64,000 bases of DNA. Source: Lishizhenia tianjinensis (GTDB lineage: Bacteria; Bacteroidota; Bacteroidia; Flavobacteriales_D; Crocinitomicaceae). The position numbers and the translations under genes are program-made. Positions 9,618-18,862 of this stretch are shown piece after piece; the stretch's first letter is position 1, and every line of letters begins with the position of its first letter. The notes beneath the pieces are model-generated. The model was not told the origin of the DNA. It searched no databases and saw only the letters and a program-made list of their open reading frames with translations. The stretch lies in assembly GCF_900116425.1 (NCBI RefSeq), contig NZ_FPAS01000002.1:635465-699464 (forward strand). The letters are read 5' to 3'.

Positions 9618-9650
9618 AAGGGAAGGACAATTAAGTTCTTCCCTTTTTTG
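9618..9650 (+). terminator. Intrinsic terminator after the 1029-aa T9SS cargo gene
   Basis: AAGGGAAG (9618-9625) pairs with CTTCCCTT (9638-9645), extended inward by GAC/GTT, and runs into a T tract to 9649. Confidence 0.82.
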
Positions 9651-9938
9651 TTTCAATGCAATAGTGTTATATTTACCATCTTTTGATGTTTGTCAGGTTA
9701 AATATTAAACAGTAGCGCTTGTGTCAACTATAAATGTCCTTTGGGCATGTCCCAGACAAATTATTTTCAAAAATTAATGTTTAATTGGCAACTCCAGTAG
9801 CAGGAGTTCGTTTTAAAATTGAACCCCAAGCAAGGGCAGTTGTTAAAATTTTAAATATTTTATTAAATAGCTGCTAATCTTAGGGTTGACTTAAATTAAA
9901 CCAAAGTGAGAACCATATAATAGAAAACTATAGACAAA
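9651..9938 (+). other. Intergenic leader region with small inverted repeats upstream of the 1222-aa gene
   Basis: Nothing coding was seen. Three small potential hairpins occur: TGTC..TGGG pairing with CCCA-GACA (9735-9758); a perfect 6-bp stem AACTCC/GGAGTT with a 7-nt loop (9790-9808); and a looser pairing of TTTTAAAATT with AATTTTAAA around a CCC/GGG core (about 9811-9865). No convincing TAnnTTTG box was found, so the promoter is not placed. Confidence 0.4.
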
Positions 9939-12900
9939 ATGAAAAAACTAGTTTCAATTCTTTTTTTGTTTACCGGCCTAGTTGTATTCGGACAACAGTC
10001 TACAACAACTATGAGTGCGGCGGTAAACAATACCACTGTGAGTACTTGTGATGAATTTATTATAGATTCTGGGGGACAAGGAGGTGCAGGTTATGGTAAT
10101 AATGAAAATGTTACGGTGACATTTTGTCCTTCAACACTGAACGATACCATTTATTTACAGTTCAACCTTTTCGATTTGGATTTAACTCCAGATGCAACAG
10201 GCGCTGTAGATTCTATGATTATTTACGATGGGAACAGCACAAGTTCACCAGTTATTGGTTCTTACACGGGAAATAGCATTTCTTCGAATACTGTTTTTCA
10301 AGCCAGTGCTACGAATGCATCTGGATGTATTACTATTCAATTTATTTCAAATGCGGTAGGTCCAAACGGAATGTATACGGCAGCAGTTACTTGTACACCA
10401 CCTTGTGCGGATCCTTACGCAGCAGGAATTATTTCGAATGGTGATGCCGTTGACAGTATAGCTGCCTGTGTAGGGGAGGTCGTTACTTTTGCAGATAACG
10501 GGTCTTACGCGCAACCGGGTTTTTCTTTGGTGGACTATGAATGGGATTTTATGGATGGAACAAATGCTAATGGTTTAAACGTTGGTCATGCATTTGATAA
10601 CCCTGGAGAATATAGAGTACAATTATATGTAACAGATAACAATGGATGTACGAATCCAAATTTAATTGACCTTAAAGTATACGTAGCAACTGAACCTGTT
10701 TTTACGGGATTCCCAGCGGATACTACTTTGTGTTTAGGTGAACAAATAAGTTTGGTGGCTACACCACAATCCTACCCTGTACAATGGTCTGGTTTCCCAG
10801 GTTCTAACTCGGTAACGGATGGTTGTTTGTACGATAATATGTTGGGTCAGCCACAAACAATTAACCTGGTGCAAACCGGATTTACTGCTGGTGCAACAAT
10901 GAACAGTCTTGCAGATCTTCAAAGTATTTGTTTGGATATTGAACACTCATTTATGGGAGATTTAGTGATTTCTATTGAGTGTCCAAATGGTCAATCTGTA
11001 ACCTTGCACCAACAAGGTGGAGGAGGTACTAACCTTGGTGTTCCGGTGGCAGCTACGAATATAGATTGTAATGACCCAGCAACTCAAGGTACTCCTTGGA
11101 CCTATTGTTTTACGCCAACGGCTACACAAACGTGGGTGGCTGCAGCACCTGTGGGAGGAGCATTGCCAGCTGGTAATTATGCTTCTGTGAACTCTTTGGC
11201 AGGATTAATTGGTTGTCCATTAAATGGAACTTGGGCCATCAACGTGATTGATAACTGGGGGATAGATGATGGTATGATTACTACTTTCTCAGTAAATTTC
11301 GATCCGAGTTTGTACCCAAACATTACCACTTTTGAACCGGGGATAGGGAATAACTCAGATTCTTCATACTGGGATCCTACATCACCAATGATAGGTTCTA
11401 TAACGCCAGATGGAAACTCTTTGACGACGGCAATTACTCAACCTGGATCTTATACTTACGATTATTACGTAACCGATGATTTCGGATGTACAAATGATTC
11501 AACCGTTGTGGTAACTGTAACTGCAAACCCACAAGCCGATGCAGGATTGGATACAACGATTTGTTTAACTGCCAATAACCAAGTTCAGCTAGAAGGTGGT
11601 ATTGCTGGTGTGTCTACTTGTGATTACGTGCTTAGACTGGAAGACTCTTGGGGTGATGGATGGTCAGGAAATTCCATTAATGTGAATATAAATGGAACTA
11701 CTTCAAATTATACGTTAACAAATGCTCAGAATGGAGGAGACTGGGTAGAGTATACATTAACAATTCCGCATGGTGCACCTTACAGTTTGTCATTCTTGGC
11801 AACCGGTACTTTCGCTAATGAATGTGAGATTATTCTTTATGATCCAACAGGAGCTGTGGTAATTCAGTACGGACAAAATGGTCAAACGCCTACTTCACAG
11901 ACTTTCTCTTTTGTTGGAGATTGTTTAGGGAATTTAGATTTTGCATGGACTCCTTCTGCCATTTTAAATGATGCTACGTTAAGTGATCCTATTGCAACCG
12001 TAAGTCAGCAAGTAACTATGTATTTAGAGATGTATCCAACAGGACACCCTTTATGTAGTACTTCAGATTCTATGACCATCTTCATTGAATCTACATCGAA
12101 CCCTGGGAATGATACAAGTATTATGTTCTGTACCTATGATGCACCCGAAGATTTATTTGGGTATTTAGGTCCAAATGCAGAACAAGTGAATGAGCAATGG
12201 TTAGATACAGCATTAAACGTGATTCAAATGCCATTTGATCCTTCTGTTATGCCATCGGGTACCTATGCTCACGTTGTGGGAAGTTCGTGTACAGATACAG
12301 CCTTTATTGATGTAACAGTTGTTGATTTTGATATACAAATTACACCAACAGATATTACCTGTAACTCAGCCAATGATGGTCAAGTTGTAATTACCGATCC
12401 AAATGGTGTAACTTATACCATAAACGGACCTGGTGGTGCTCAAATCAACACAACAGGACAATTCAATAATTTAGCGCCAGGAACTTACAATGTTATTGTA
12501 GAAAGCTTAAACGGTTGTACAAAAGATACACTCTTTGCCTTAACAGAACCAGCTCCATTACAATTAACAAGTTGGCCGAGTGATACTATTATTTGTGAAG
12601 GCTTTACTTTGCCTGTATCTGCTCAAGGAAATGGAGGAAGTTCACAGTTGGTTTACACGTGGTTTGCGAATGGAACGCAGGATCAAGTAGGGCAGAATGT
12701 TGGTTTAACGCCGATTACCTCACCAACACAATATTGTGTAGAGTTGAGTGAGACATGTGGTTCTCCAACAGTTACAGAATGTTTTACGGTAGAATTCCCT
12801 GAAGATATAGTGGCAGATATTGTACCGGATGTTAACAGTGGATGTTACCCTGTGCCAGTAGTGTTCTCAAACAACACAGCTTCATCTGATGTAGCGTCTG

Positions 12901-13607
12901 TTACTTATGATTTTGGGGATGGAAACACCATTACACAAGATGACTTATTACCTGTGAGTAATGTATTTGAAAATCCTGGTGTTTACACAGTAACTGTTAC
13001 AACTACTTCTATCTACGGTTGTGTATATACAGAAGTGTTTACGGATATGATAGAGGTCTTTGATTATCCACTTGCAAATATTTCGGTATCTCCATCAGAG
13101 GCATCTATGTTTGATCCTAACTTTAACTTTACTGCCAATGGTTCTGTAGATGCTACGAATTTATGGTGGACTTTTAACGGAGCAATCAATGGATCTTCTA
13201 CACAATGGGAGCCTCAGGTAAGCTACCCAGATTTAGAAATTGGAGAATACCAAGTAATGTTAGTGGTAGAAAACGACTTCGGATGTCAGGATACTGCCTA
13301 TACAACTGTAAGTGTGGTAAGTGATGTTGTAATTTACGCACCAAATGCATTTACACCGGATGGTGATGAGTATAACCAGAATTTCAGAGTGAGAATTATG
13401 GGGATAGATCCTTATGATTTCACCCTAGAAATATACAATCGTTGGGGAGAATTGATTTTTGTATCTAATGACCCGGATAAAGGTTGGGATGGTACTTACC
13501 AAGGGAAAGTTGTACAAGACGGTGCATACGCTTGGAAGATTAGAACAAAAGATAGAATTGATGATAATGTTTATACGTGGACAGGTAGTGTCACGGTAAT
13601 CAAATAA
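9939..13607 (+). CDS. Giant T9SS cargo protein with CUB-like, PKD, P-domain-like and SprB-like modules, type B sorting domain
   Basis: 1222 aa, signal peptide MKKLVSILFLFTGLVVFG. Order of modules as I read them: CUB-like (about 38-152, with DSMIIYDGNS); PKD-like (about 165-250, WDFMDGTNANG); a proprotein-convertase P-domain-like module (about 300-455, DLQSICLDIEHSFMGDLVIS and WAINVIDNWGIDDGMI), a fold often found C-terminal to proteases although no protease is present here; Ig-like segments; one SprB-like repeat (about 800-870, ITCNSANDGQVVIT through NLAPGTYNVIVESLNGC); a PKD-like module (YDFGDGN); and a type B CTD over the last 93 residues (APNAFTPDGD, YNRWGE, WDGTYQGK). Predicted to be secreted by T9SS; probably adhesive. 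The CTD is closely similar to that of the upstream cargo gene. Confidence 0.92.
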   Translation: MKKLVSILFLFTGLVVFGQQSTTTMSAAVNNTTVSTCDEFIIDSGGQGGAGYGNNENVTVTFCPSTLNDTIYLQFNLFDLDLTPDATGAVDSMIIYDGNSTSSPVIGSYTGNSISSNTVFQASATNASGCITIQFISNAVGPNGMYTAAVTCTPPCADPYAAGIISNGDAVDSIAACVGEVVTFADNGSYAQPGFSLVDYEWDFMDGTNANGLNVGHAFDNPGEYRVQLYVTDNNGCTNPNLIDLKVYVATEPVFTGFPADTTLCLGEQISLVATPQSYPVQWSGFPGSNSVTDGCLYDNMLGQPQTINLVQTGFTAGATMNSLADLQSICLDIEHSFMGDLVISIECPNGQSVTLHQQGGGGTNLGVPVAATNIDCNDPATQGTPWTYCFTPTATQTWVAAAPVGGALPAGNYASVNSLAGLIGCPLNGTWAINVIDNWGIDDGMITTFSVNFDPSLYPNITTFEPGIGNNSDSSYWDPTSPMIGSITPDGNSLTTAITQPGSYTYDYYVTDDFGCTNDSTVVVTVTANPQADAGLDTTICLTANNQVQLEGGIAGVSTCDYVLRLEDSWGDGWSGNSINVNINGTTSNYTLTNAQNGGDWVEYTLTIPHGAPYSLSFLATGTFANECEIILYDPTGAVVIQYGQNGQTPTSQTFSFVGDCLGNLDFAWTPSAILNDATLSDPIATVSQQVTMYLEMYPTGHPLCSTSDSMTIFIESTSNPGNDTSIMFCTYDAPEDLFGYLGPNAEQVNEQWLDTALNVIQMPFDPSVMPSGTYAHVVGSSCTDTAFIDVTVVDFDIQITPTDITCNSANDGQVVITDPNGVTYTINGPGGAQINTTGQFNNLAPGTYNVIVESLNGCTKDTLFALTEPAPLQLTSWPSDTIICEGFTLPVSAQGNGGSSQLVYTWFANGTQDQVGQNVGLTPITSPTQYCVELSETCGSPTVTECFTVEFPEDIVADIVPDVNSGCYPVPVVFSNNTASSDVASVTYDFGDGNTITQDDLLPVSNVFENPGVYTVTVTTTSIYGCVYTEVFTDMIEVFDYPLANISVSPSEASMFDPNFNFTANGSVDATNLWWTFNGAINGSSTQWEPQVSYPDLEIGEYQVMLVVENDFGCQDTAYTTVSVVSDVVIYAPNAFTPDGDEYNQNFRVRIMGIDPYDFTLEIYNRWGELIFVSNDPDKGWDGTYQGKVVQDGAYAWKIRTKDRIDDNVYTWTGSVTVIK

Positions 13608-13625
13608 ATAAAATAACAACAATGT

Positions 13626-13651
13626 AAGGGCATCTTCGGATGCCTTTTTTT
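13626..13651 (+). terminator. Intrinsic terminator with UUCG tetraloop after the 1222-aa gene
   Basis: GGCATC (13629-13634), TTCG tetraloop and GATGCC (13639-13644), extended at the base by A-T and G-T pairs, followed by seven Ts. The T run also holds the -33 TTG of the next gene's promoter. Confidence 0.9.
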
Positions 13652-13679
13652 GTTTTATGACTATGCTCTATTATTTTTG
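13649..13679 (+). promoter_or_regulatory. Promoter of the 13694 membrane-protein gene
   Basis: TTTG at 13649-13652, a 19-nt spacer and TATTTTTG at 13672-13679 match the Bacteroidota -33/-7 pattern. The start codon is 14 nt after the -7 box. The -33 element is nested in the T tract of the preceding terminator. Confidence 0.68.
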
Positions 13680-13693
13680 CAAAAAAGAAACTT

Positions 13694-14260
13694 ATGAAAT
13701 GGATAGGCAAAAGAACCAGTGTGGTAGATCAAAAGGATACTCTTTCTTTTGTTATTTATCCTGAACCCATAGGTTGGAAAAAGCACCTTATAGGGTTTTG
13801 GTTTCTACTCTGGTTGGCTATTGGAGCCTATGTAACTTCAGAATTGTTTAGAGGTTATGAAGAAAACCAGCAGATAGTCCTCTTCATTTTCATGGCATTT
13901 TGGATGTATTTTGCAGTTCGCGTTGGAAAAACAACCTTATATCAATACTTCGGAAAGGAGTTGATCAAGATTAATGACCATGAATTGATTTTAAAGAAAG
14001 CAACGGGTTCTTATGGTAAGTCGAACAGACTTTTTCTAGAGAATATTACAAAAATGCGTGAGGTAGAATTGAAAGACAATAGCTTTCAAAGTATATTTGA
14101 AAACTCTCCATGGGTGGCCGGTACACCACGTATTGAATTTGAATACCTTGGTAAAACTTATAGCTTTGGAAGAAAATTAAACCCAAGTGATAGAAGGTTA
14201 ATTTACAATTACATCACCAAGCGTATTACCAAAAATGTAAGACAAGCCAATAAAGCTTAA
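13694..14260 (+). CDS. Small membrane protein of unknown function (two membrane segments)
   Basis: 188 aa. Two hydrophobic helices (about 37-56 and 63-80: LIGFWFLLWLAIGAYV; IVLFIFMAFWMYFAV) separated by a short polar loop, then a basic soluble C-terminal part with a PH-like beta pattern (ITKMREVELK, TPRIEFEYLGKTYSFG). This recalls YdbT/bPH-type membrane proteins, but I do not assign a family. It has its own promoter. Its stop overlaps that of the convergent CoA transferase gene in a shared TTAA. Confidence 0.72.
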   Translation: MKWIGKRTSVVDQKDTLSFVIYPEPIGWKKHLIGFWFLLWLAIGAYVTSELFRGYEENQQIVLFIFMAFWMYFAVRVGKTTLYQYFGKELIKINDHELILKKATGSYGKSNRLFLENITKMREVELKDNSFQSIFENSPWVAGTPRIEFEYLGKTYSFGRKLNPSDRRLIYNYITKRITKNVRQANKA

Positions 14261-15330
14261 GCTTCTTTGGTTTTAAAGGAGACACTGCTAACGCGTCGCG
14301 TCAATTTTCCATCAATTTCTTCTTCACGTATCATAGCCTTGGCCAAAGGAGTTTCAAACACCTCTTTTAAATTTTGAATTATACCCGCTGGAATATTTTC
14401 CTTTAAGCAATAGTTCATAATTTCTTGGGCATCATGTTGCATTATTTTGGCGGCCAATATTTTTTCTAGTTCAGTGCGATTTGAGATGCGGGCAACGTTG
14501 CTTGAGAATTGATCATCAAGCGGAATTTCATCTAATTCTAGAAAGTTGCAAAGTTTGGCGAATTGCTTGTCATTACCTATAGCAAAAGTTAAAAGCTTAT
14601 CATCCTTACTGCTGAATATCTCACCATAGGGAGCAATATTTGGGTGGAGTGAACCTATGCGTTGAGGAATGTGGTTGTTCATTAAATAATTCGACGCTTG
14701 ATTCATTAAAGAAGCCACCGCCGTTTCATACAAACTCACCGTTACAACGCTTCCTTTCTGGGTTTGTGTTCTGTTCAAAAGCGCATTCAGTATTCCTTCC
14801 TTCAATTGGTGGCCTGCCAAAACATCTATCAAGGCAACAGGCATTTTAATAGGGCCACTATCGGGTTTTCCATTCATAGACATAAAACCACTTTCTGCCT
14901 GAAGAATTAAGTCATATGCTACTCTATCACTTTCATTGCCATAACCATTAATCTTACCAATGATGAGTTGTGGGTTAATAGAAAGTAAAGTATCATCACT
15001 AATGTTGAACTTTTCTTGATCTCCTTTTTTGAAATTCATCAACAAGACATCTGCATGTTTTATAAGTTCTTTTAGGCGGAGTACATCCTCTGACAATTTC
15101 AGATTCAAAGAAGTGTATTTCTTTTTGTAATTGATAGCAGAAAAATAGGCGGAAAAACTACTGTTTTTATCTTCACTGGCAAGTTTCCATGATCGGGTAA
15201 CGTCTTTATAAATGGGGTGTTCAATTTTTGTAACATCCGCTCCCAATTCTGCAAAAAACATTCCCACAGAAGGTCCTGCCAATACGCTCGAAAGATCAAT
15301 TACTCTGAGTTGTTCAATAAAGTTTTTCAT
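14257..15330 (-). CDS. CaiB/BaiF (family III) CoA transferase
   Basis: 357 aa. Family III CoA transferases move CoA between organic acids through an aspartyl-CoA intermediate. Visible are the N-terminal DLSSVLAGPSVGMFFAELGADVTKIEHP stretch typical of the family (SVLAGP and KIEHP most telling) and the probable catalytic Asp140 in the YDLILQAESG motif. The substrate cannot be told from sequence. The ATG at 15330 was chosen: the frame is open for 21 more codons upstream, but those residues are hydrophobic, do not match family N-termini, and the family begins at KNFIEQLRVIDLS. Single gene, convergent with 13694. Confidence 0.9.
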   Translation of the reverse strand: MKNFIEQLRVIDLSSVLAGPSVGMFFAELGADVTKIEHPIYKDVTRSWKLASEDKNSSFSAYFSAINYKKKYTSLNLKLSEDVLRLKELIKHADVLLMNFKKGDQEKFNISDDTLLSINPQLIIGKINGYGNESDRVAYDLILQAESGFMSMNGKPDSGPIKMPVALIDVLAGHQLKEGILNALLNRTQTQKGSVVTVSLYETAVASLMNQASNYLMNNHIPQRIGSLHPNIAPYGEIFSSKDDKLLTFAIGNDKQFAKLCNFLELDEIPLDDQFSSNVARISNRTELEKILAAKIMQHDAQEIMNYCLKENIPAGIIQNLKEVFETPLAKAMIREEEIDGKLTRRVSSVSFKTKEA

Positions 15331-15446
15331 GCTATCTATTTCTTGAAGTAAAATTAAAATTATTACAGGGATGAAAGGATGTCCTAACTTCAATTTGCTC
15401 CTACTTTCATCACTTATCTTATTTTTATCGGCATAATTCAGAGTAT

Positions 15447-17555
15447 ATGTTAAAAGTTGATTTTATAGTTGATAAACTAGGGTTGAAAAGCAAACAAATT
15501 GAACAAACCTTACTGTTGTTTGAAGAGGGTGCAACCGTGCCGTTTATTGCGCGTTACCGAAAGGAGATGACTCAAGGTTTAGACGAAGTTCAGATTACTG
15601 AAATTCGAGATGAATCAGCGAAATATGATGAAATTATTGCCCGACAAAGTAGCATACTTAAACGTATCAAAGAGCTCGGTAAACTCAACGAGGAGTTACA
15701 AGATAAAGTAGCCTCTACTTTTGATATGGGTAGTTTGGAGGATATTTATTTACCCTACAAGCAAAAACGTGTGACTCTTGCTGAAAAAGCTCGAAAAAAT
15801 GGCTTGGAGCCTTTGGCGAAAATAGTAATGAGTCAAAACGCGGCGAACCCAGAGGGGATAGCTCAAAAATATGTTAAAGGTGAAGTGGATTCTGTAGACG
15901 CGGCACTTACTGGAGCCAAGCAGATTATTGCAGAATGGATGAATGAAAACATAGGCTTGAGAAATACCTTGCGTAAGATGTATGCTTCAAAAGGTGTTTT
16001 AGTGAGTAAAGTAGTGAAGTCCAAAATGGAAGAGGCTGCAAAGTACAAAGACTACTTCACTTTTGAGGAAAGTTTAAAGCGTTGTGCATCCCATCGTTTT
16101 ATGGCGATAACCCGTGGACAAAATGAAGGCTTTTTGCGTGTGAAGTTACAAATAGACAAAGAGGATGTACAGCATTTGTTACGTCGTTTCTTTGTGAAAG
16201 GAAACAATGCATCAAGTGAGTTGGTTTTAGATGCAGCTGAGGATGCTTTCACACGTTTGTTGGCGCCCAGTATAGAAAATGAGTTTTTAGCCCGTAAGAA
16301 GGAAGAAGCGGATGAGGGGGCAATTAAAGTTTTTACGAAAAATTTGCGCCAGCTACTACTTGCTCCTCCTTTGGGAGAGAAAAGAATATTGGCCATAGAT
16401 CCAGGTTTTAGAACAGGGTGTAAGGTGGTTTGTTTAGATGAAAATGGGAAATTGCTCACCAATACGACCATTTATCCTCACCCTCCCCAAAATGATCAGG
16501 CGAAAGCCAAAAGTAAAATTGCGCAGTTGGTGCAAGCTTACAAAATAGAAGCTATAGCAATAGGTGATGGAACAGCTGGAAGAGAAACGGAATACATGGT
16601 GAAGAGAATACTCTTTGATCGTGATGTTCAGGTATTTTCTGTAAACGAGGATGGCGCTTCGATTTACTCCGCAAGTCCTATCGCAAGAAAAGAATTTCCA
16701 GAGTTTGATGTCACAGTTCGTGGGGCCGTTTCCATAGGTCGCCGTTTAATGGATCCCTTATCTGAATTGGTGAAAATAGATCCGAAATCTTTGGGGGTTG
16801 GACAGTATCAACACGATGTAAACCAAACGAAATTAAAGGTGGCTTTAGATGATGTGGTTGTTTCATGTGTGAATAGTGTAGGGATAGATTTAAACACAGC
16901 CTCTCCGTATTTATTACAGCATGTTTCTGGACTAGGTTTAGGATTGGCCGAAAATATAGTAGCCTACAGAGATGAAGAGGGTCGCTTTGAAAACAGAAAA
17001 GACTTGTTGAAAGTGAAAAGACTTGGTGCCAAAGCTTATGAACAAGCGGCTGGTTTCTTGCGTATACGTGGAGGTGAAAACCCTCTGGACAATACAGCGC
17101 TACACCCAGAACAGTATCCGTTAGTAGAAGAGATTGCAAAGCGCAAAAAGGTGAAGGTGGAAGATGTTTTAGGAGATAAAGAAATGTTGTCTCAATTGAA
17201 TCACGAAGACTTTAATTTTGTGGGTGCCTATACTTTTAAAGATGTGATTCACGAACTTCAAAAACCAGGTCGCGATCCTAGAAATAAAGTAAAGGTACTG
17301 GAGTTTGATCAATCCATTAAATCTATTGCAGACTTATCTTTGGGTAGAAAGCTGAGAGGAATCGTAACCAACGTAACCAACTTTGGTGCTTTTGTCAATA
17401 TAGGTATAAAAGAAAACGGACTCATTCATAAATCTCAATTGGCAGATACTTTTGTGGAAGATCCAAGCGATTACATACGTTTAAATGAGCACGTAAATGT
17501 AGAAGTAGTAAGTTTGGATGTGGAACGCAAAAGGATAGGTTTAAAGCGTATTTAA
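15447..17555 (+). CDS. tex: Tex family RNA-binding transcription accessory protein
   Basis: 702 aa, close to the usual length of bacterial Tex (about 710-780). Order: helical Tex-like N-terminus with VPFIARYRKEMTQGLDE; YqgF/RNase H-like domain (ILAIDPGFRTGCKVV, then AIGDGTAGRETE); helix-hairpin-helix repeats (NTASPYLLQHVSGLG); and a C-terminal S1 RNA-binding domain (about 630-700, LRGIVTNVTNFGAFVNIGI). Tex binds nucleic acid and affects transcription and stress responses; its exact role here is unknown. Ends tail-to-tail with the 17552 gene, sharing TTAA. Confidence 0.95.
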   Translation: MLKVDFIVDKLGLKSKQIEQTLLLFEEGATVPFIARYRKEMTQGLDEVQITEIRDESAKYDEIIARQSSILKRIKELGKLNEELQDKVASTFDMGSLEDIYLPYKQKRVTLAEKARKNGLEPLAKIVMSQNAANPEGIAQKYVKGEVDSVDAALTGAKQIIAEWMNENIGLRNTLRKMYASKGVLVSKVVKSKMEEAAKYKDYFTFEESLKRCASHRFMAITRGQNEGFLRVKLQIDKEDVQHLLRRFFVKGNNASSELVLDAAEDAFTRLLAPSIENEFLARKKEEADEGAIKVFTKNLRQLLLAPPLGEKRILAIDPGFRTGCKVVCLDENGKLLTNTTIYPHPPQNDQAKAKSKIAQLVQAYKIEAIAIGDGTAGRETEYMVKRILFDRDVQVFSVNEDGASIYSASPIARKEFPEFDVTVRGAVSIGRRLMDPLSELVKIDPKSLGVGQYQHDVNQTKLKVALDDVVVSCVNSVGIDLNTASPYLLQHVSGLGLGLAENIVAYRDEEGRFENRKDLLKVKRLGAKAYEQAAGFLRIRGGENPLDNTALHPEQYPLVEEIAKRKKVKVEDVLGDKEMLSQLNHEDFNFVGAYTFKDVIHELQKPGRDPRNKVKVLEFDQSIKSIADLSLGRKLRGIVTNVTNFGAFVNIGIKENGLIHKSQLADTFVEDPSDYIRLNEHVNVEVVSLDVERKRIGLKRI

Positions 17556-18811
17556 ATAGCCATAGGTCTGGGGCTTCGAATCGGAGGAATGTTTAATTTA
17601 ATTCCAATTTCCAAATAAGTTGAGGTTCTAGGAAGCTGATTAAATATACCAGAGAACCCTGTGTTTGCGTAAAGGTTAAGATAGCCCAGTTGTTTATTGA
17701 CCCCAAGGTAGATGCGTTGAAAACTAATCCATTCTTCGTTAACTTTTCCTGTAAAGTATTCTGTGCCTATGTACAATTGCGTGTAGGTTTGAAGGTAGCT
17801 TTTTCTAATAAGTCTTTGACTTCTGATATGGCTAGGTTCATAATAGAATAAATGCTTGTAATGTCTGAAATTGAGCAAGTAAAATTGATATTGTATTCTA
17901 GGAAAGAAATTGTTTTCAGAGGTGTATTGAAGTGAAAGGTTTATACTCTGCCTTTTGAATCGTTTGTGATATCCTAAGGAGTAGAACTGCTTTTGCTGAT
18001 TCAAATGAAATCCATAATCAGCTTTAAACCCTGAGAAGTAGTTGCCTATTTCGGAATTTGGATCTACAAAGATAGCAGGAGGTGTTGGGGGTGTCTCGTA
18101 AGGACAATGGATTAGACTTCTGTATACAACAGGTCCTATTTTTCTTCCGAATTCATTTCTAGTAACAGGAAGGAGTGCATGGTAGTAGCCCTTTTTTCTC
18201 CATTTGGGTTCTTTCCAGACAACACGTTCAAGTTTCAAACTATCCTCGAAATATTCATCAGGATTGGTGATGTATCCTTTATAGATCTTAACTCTAACTT
18301 TATTGGGTCTGAGTAAGGGAAATTTATAGTAACCACTTTTGTATATGATGGGGTCATAAATTACCTTTTCGTTTATCCTTAGGTCCAAGTAGAGTATTTT
18401 TTCCTCGTCAGCACAAAGATCACAAGCTTTTGATTTTGTTTTGTAAAACAATTTGTAATTGTCGTAATCCTTTGCTAAAATTTGTGTGTAATATTTACCG
18501 GGTATAGAATCCCTACTTGAGGCTCTTCTCCAAAGCACAGGGCGTTGACTTAAGGTGGAGTCTGCATTGAAACGGGCGTAATATAATTTATGAACTTTAC
18601 GCAGATCATAATATTTGAGATGTCCCAAATAATAGAGCCTTACATAGGCTCTCCCTCTGTAAGTTAAGCGTTGTTCTACACAGTTGTTAATAAAATCATA
18701 GGCAGGCTCTATACATACTTTTACTCGCTGAACAACAATAGAATTCACCTGTCCATAAGTGGTGGACAAACTCAGGAAGATAAGCAGTATAGTAGTGTAA
18801 AGTTTGAGCAT
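17552..18811 (-). CDS. Secreted or outer-membrane protein of unknown function
   Basis: 419 aa. I do not recognise it. A signal peptide (MLKLYTTILLIFLSLSTTYGQV) is followed by a Tyr-rich region (about 30-130), a paired-Cys motif CDLCADEE near residue 133, and a C-terminal half of alternating aromatic strands (INLSLQYTSENNFFPRIQYQFYLLNF, LNLYANTGFSGIFN). The latter pattern fits a small beta barrel. The ATG touches the end of the dsbD terminator, so it is either expressed by read-through or has a promoter hidden in the hairpin region. Tail-to-tail with tex. Confidence 0.72.
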   Translation of the reverse strand: MLKLYTTILLIFLSLSTTYGQVNSIVVQRVKVCIEPAYDFINNCVEQRLTYRGRAYVRLYYLGHLKYYDLRKVHKLYYARFNADSTLSQRPVLWRRASSRDSIPGKYYTQILAKDYDNYKLFYKTKSKACDLCADEEKILYLDLRINEKVIYDPIIYKSGYYKFPLLRPNKVRVKIYKGYITNPDEYFEDSLKLERVVWKEPKWRKKGYYHALLPVTRNEFGRKIGPVVYRSLIHCPYETPPTPPAIFVDPNSEIGNYFSGFKADYGFHLNQQKQFYSLGYHKRFKRQSINLSLQYTSENNFFPRIQYQFYLLNFRHYKHLFYYEPSHIRSQRLIRKSYLQTYTQLYIGTEYFTGKVNEEWISFQRIYLGVNKQLGYLNLYANTGFSGIFNQLPRTSTYLEIGIKLNIPPIRSPRPMAI

Positions 18812-18845
18812 AAAAAAATCCCGTTACAACAATAACGGGATTTTT
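18812..18845 (-). terminator. Intrinsic terminator of dsbD, abutting the next start codon
   Basis: On the minus strand ATCCCGTTA (18841-18833), a 6-nt loop and TAACGGGAT (18826-18818) form a 9-bp perfect stem, extended by A-T pairs, followed by a run of Ts that ends exactly at the ATG of the 17552 gene (18811). Confidence 0.85.
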
Positions 18846-18862
18846 GAGTTTCGTAACAAAAT

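Noticed and set aside
9893..9922. Sigma-70-like promoter TTGACT and TATAAT upstream of the 1222-aa gene
   Set aside because: The spacing is about 24 nt, far from 17, and Bacteroidota primary sigma factor uses a different consensus.
15331..15393. N-terminal extension of the CoA transferase
   Set aside because: Twenty-one hydrophobic residues that do not match the family and would be an unlikely signal peptide for a cytoplasmic enzyme.
16711..17139. Long minus-strand ORF inside tex
   Set aside because: Antisense shadow of the tex coding frame, with no recognisable domain and no promoter.
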